The position numbers and the translations under genes are program-made. A stretch of DNA of 64,000 nt from Siphonodentalium dalli (Eukaryota; Mollusca; Scaphopoda; Gadilida; Siphonodentaliidae). The stretch is from positions 12,880,450 to 12,944,449 of the forward strand of contig CP136069.1 in the NCBI GenBank assembly GCA_032622095.1, given 5' to 3'. This document shows, piece after piece, positions 39,101-42,100 of the stretch (position 1 is its first letter; every line of letters begins with the position of its first letter). A model generated the notes under the pieces. The model had not been told where the DNA came from, searched no databases, and worked only from the letters and a program-made list of their open reading frames with translations.

Positions 39101-42100
39101 TGACCTTTTATTTAATGTAATTCTTGGAACCAATTGATTACGCTCTATAAGATTGATTGATTGATTTTTTTCTGATTCAGGAATGTGCCATGGATGCAAA
39201 CAGTTCTGATTTATACGGAAAAATGAATTCTGATGTGCAAGACATTTCTAATGAGTGTGAGACCACACACTCAGATTTCATCGATCCTGTTTCTACAAAA
39301 AACTTTTTGCAACAGAAATTGATACCAAGTGAACCCTGCATAGGGATAGAAACAGAGCTTTACTGTCACACGTCAGAAAACAAACTTCTATCAGACTCCC
39401 ACATTGAGCCGAAAAGCTCAAATTTCATGGAAATATTCTCAATAAATGACCCAAATATTGCTGCCGAGTGCTACTCGGGTGTTTCTGAATCTAAGAACGA
39501 TGTGAAATGTGCTGAAACTTGTGAAAAACTTTCCCAGAATGTCTCATGTTTCTCTTCTGCGGCCGATTTGTCTCAGACCTCTCAGTTGGAAAATACAAGT
39601 CAGATTTCGGGTTTGAGTCAGTCCCTTACCGACAGTGTATTTGATTCATCCGTCACAGACAAGAACGTTGGAAAGCAGGGAACAAACTTCAGTTCGACAC
39701 CAATCTGCGACATTAATACTCCAAAACAAATGAAGCTCGACTTGGATAAGAGAAAGTTATGGCAGAGCCCTCTTTTACAGAAAACGTTGTCTTATTCGCC
39801 GTGCGTAAATCTAATGAATTGTTCAAGCATTCACATTTCGGGATCCGAAGCGAAGAAACTTAGTGCTCTTAACAACTTGTGTAAAAACTGGAATACCTCT
39901 GCTATAATGGACAGATATCGATCAAATTCAGGAGGCGTTGGTAATGGACAGAATGTGTCCATTGGTAATGGACAGAATGTGTCCATTAGTTCTGGTAAGG
40001 AGGACTGCAGTTTGAAAAATTCTGTGAAGAATATGCCGACTCAGATCGTGAGTAATAAGGAGGAATATAGTGCTATATATGACAAGGTCGTGTGCAGTTA
40101 TCTCGAGGGGTCTCCGCTGCCTAACAACTATCTCAAGAAAGCTGATGTGACCGAGGTCAAAGGTCAAACCGAGGTTAAAGGTCAAGTGTTTGCTGCAGAT
40201 GCATATCCTGCCTCGGTTGCTGATTCAGATAGATGCAGCAAAATCTATGATGTTCGCGAGAACACGTCGCTTTCATCGCCATGTCGGAAACTTCTTTCAA
40301 GTTTACAAGGGCCCACGTTTATATCAACTTGTGATCAAAATCGTTCAACTCACGAGTCTCCAGCTGTCAAAAGGTTGGCCTTCAGTGCAAAGTCGACTCG
40401 ATTGATTGATGGGGAAAGTAATGAATATCTGAAGCATCAACATTCAATAAAAGCTACATCAGGGTTCAAAGGTCAAACCGAAGTCAAAGGTCGAGTTTAT
40501 GTTGCAGCAGCGTCTCACCCTGTGAGTGAAGAGAAAGTTAGATATAAGGAAGAAAGCAAAAATAGAGCTACCCACAATGCATCAGACCGAGGAGAGAGTT
40601 CTACCCACAATTCATCTTCCAGAGGAGAGAGTTCTACACACAATGCAACAGTCAGAGGTGATAGTTCTAAAGACGAGAACAGTACGAGTTCAAATGCTTG
40701 TGATAGCAGTGCGAACTCTTCGATGTTTAATGACATAAAGGGGCCGACGTCTGCCGATAGCCATGTCGTGAGGTATAGACTTGACTATTCTGGGATTAAA
40801 ATCAATGCTGACGTCGACAATAGTGCTGCATGTGTCAGTGGTCTCGGAAATATTTCTAATATATTGAAAACTACTCAGGAAGGCGACAACGAACAAGTCA
40901 ATTCTTCTCAAAAATCTACGTCATGTGCTTCTAGTCATGGTTCAAGTTTCTTTAAAAAGAAGTTTGCCGATATAAGTAATGAATCTGTCGGAGTTGGTGT
41001 CCCAGAATTCACTTTTAATAAATCATTAACGCCAGACTATAGTCAAAACAGTCGATTTGTTCTAACGGATCAGTATCTTGATGAATCGACGAATCAGCGA
41101 ATACATGAGTTTCTCCGCACACCCAGTATGAGTATGTCGCCCAATTCATCGCTGTGGTCGAGCTACGAGAATATATCGCTGTCGCTTGCATCAACACCAT
41201 GTACTGATGAGAGTAGAAACTTTTCTAAAAGTTTGGGTCCAATGTGCCAAAAGTGCCAATTTAGTGCTACATCTGCCTCATCGTCTGCTTGGAGCGACGT
41301 CGACAACAGCTCAATGGCAAAGATTAATCTGCTAGCCAGGATGAAGGTGTCAGACAGACCGATTCGCGATCTACTCAGGTCGAGGTAAGAACAAATAGAG
41401 TGCCTACAATGTGGACGGCAATTTATGACGGCACGCCAAGGTGTCTGCACTTCTATTAGTTGGACTTGATTTTTATTATTGGGGGTTTGGAGGTGACGGT
41501 TATTACCGGCAGACTCACAATTTTCGGAACCCATGAAAAAGTCATATATAGCTGAACCACGAAAATTTATACCAACAAATTTAAAGCCATTCACAGTATA
41601 CTATATTATTATTTTATTTTGATCTTGATATGAAATTAAAGGCCTATTTAATATTGGAGACACCAATTATATTTTTATAGTGCCTTGATATACGGTTTTA
41701 ATAACAATCTATGACATTAAATATTATTAAATAATATAATTCATCACCATTTGGAATGTCTGTTTCTGAGACAGTGCCCTTTAGGCTTATGTAATAAAAT
41801 CATGTTAACGTTCTCGATAGACAGCAACAAAAGCTTGGACACTTGACGTAATAGAGTAACAGAAAATAGCTTAAATCTCAGAAACATTTCCCCAGTTTCA
41901 CTCCCAGAATGCAACAAAATTCAGATACTAAGATATAGAGTTTTCCCCTTCCATTGAAAATAACATACTGTACAGAAATTTAAGCACAGAAAACATGTTT
42001 GTACCAAAAACAACACGTTCAAAGTTTATTACACCAGATAAGTTGATAATACAATGTTTTGAAGCTTCCTCTATCAAATGGTATACAGTAATGCCCTAAG

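Noticed and set aside
40515-41594. - strand frames opposite exon 7
   Set aside because: Antisense shadows; exon 7 on the + strand has matching splice phases on both sides.
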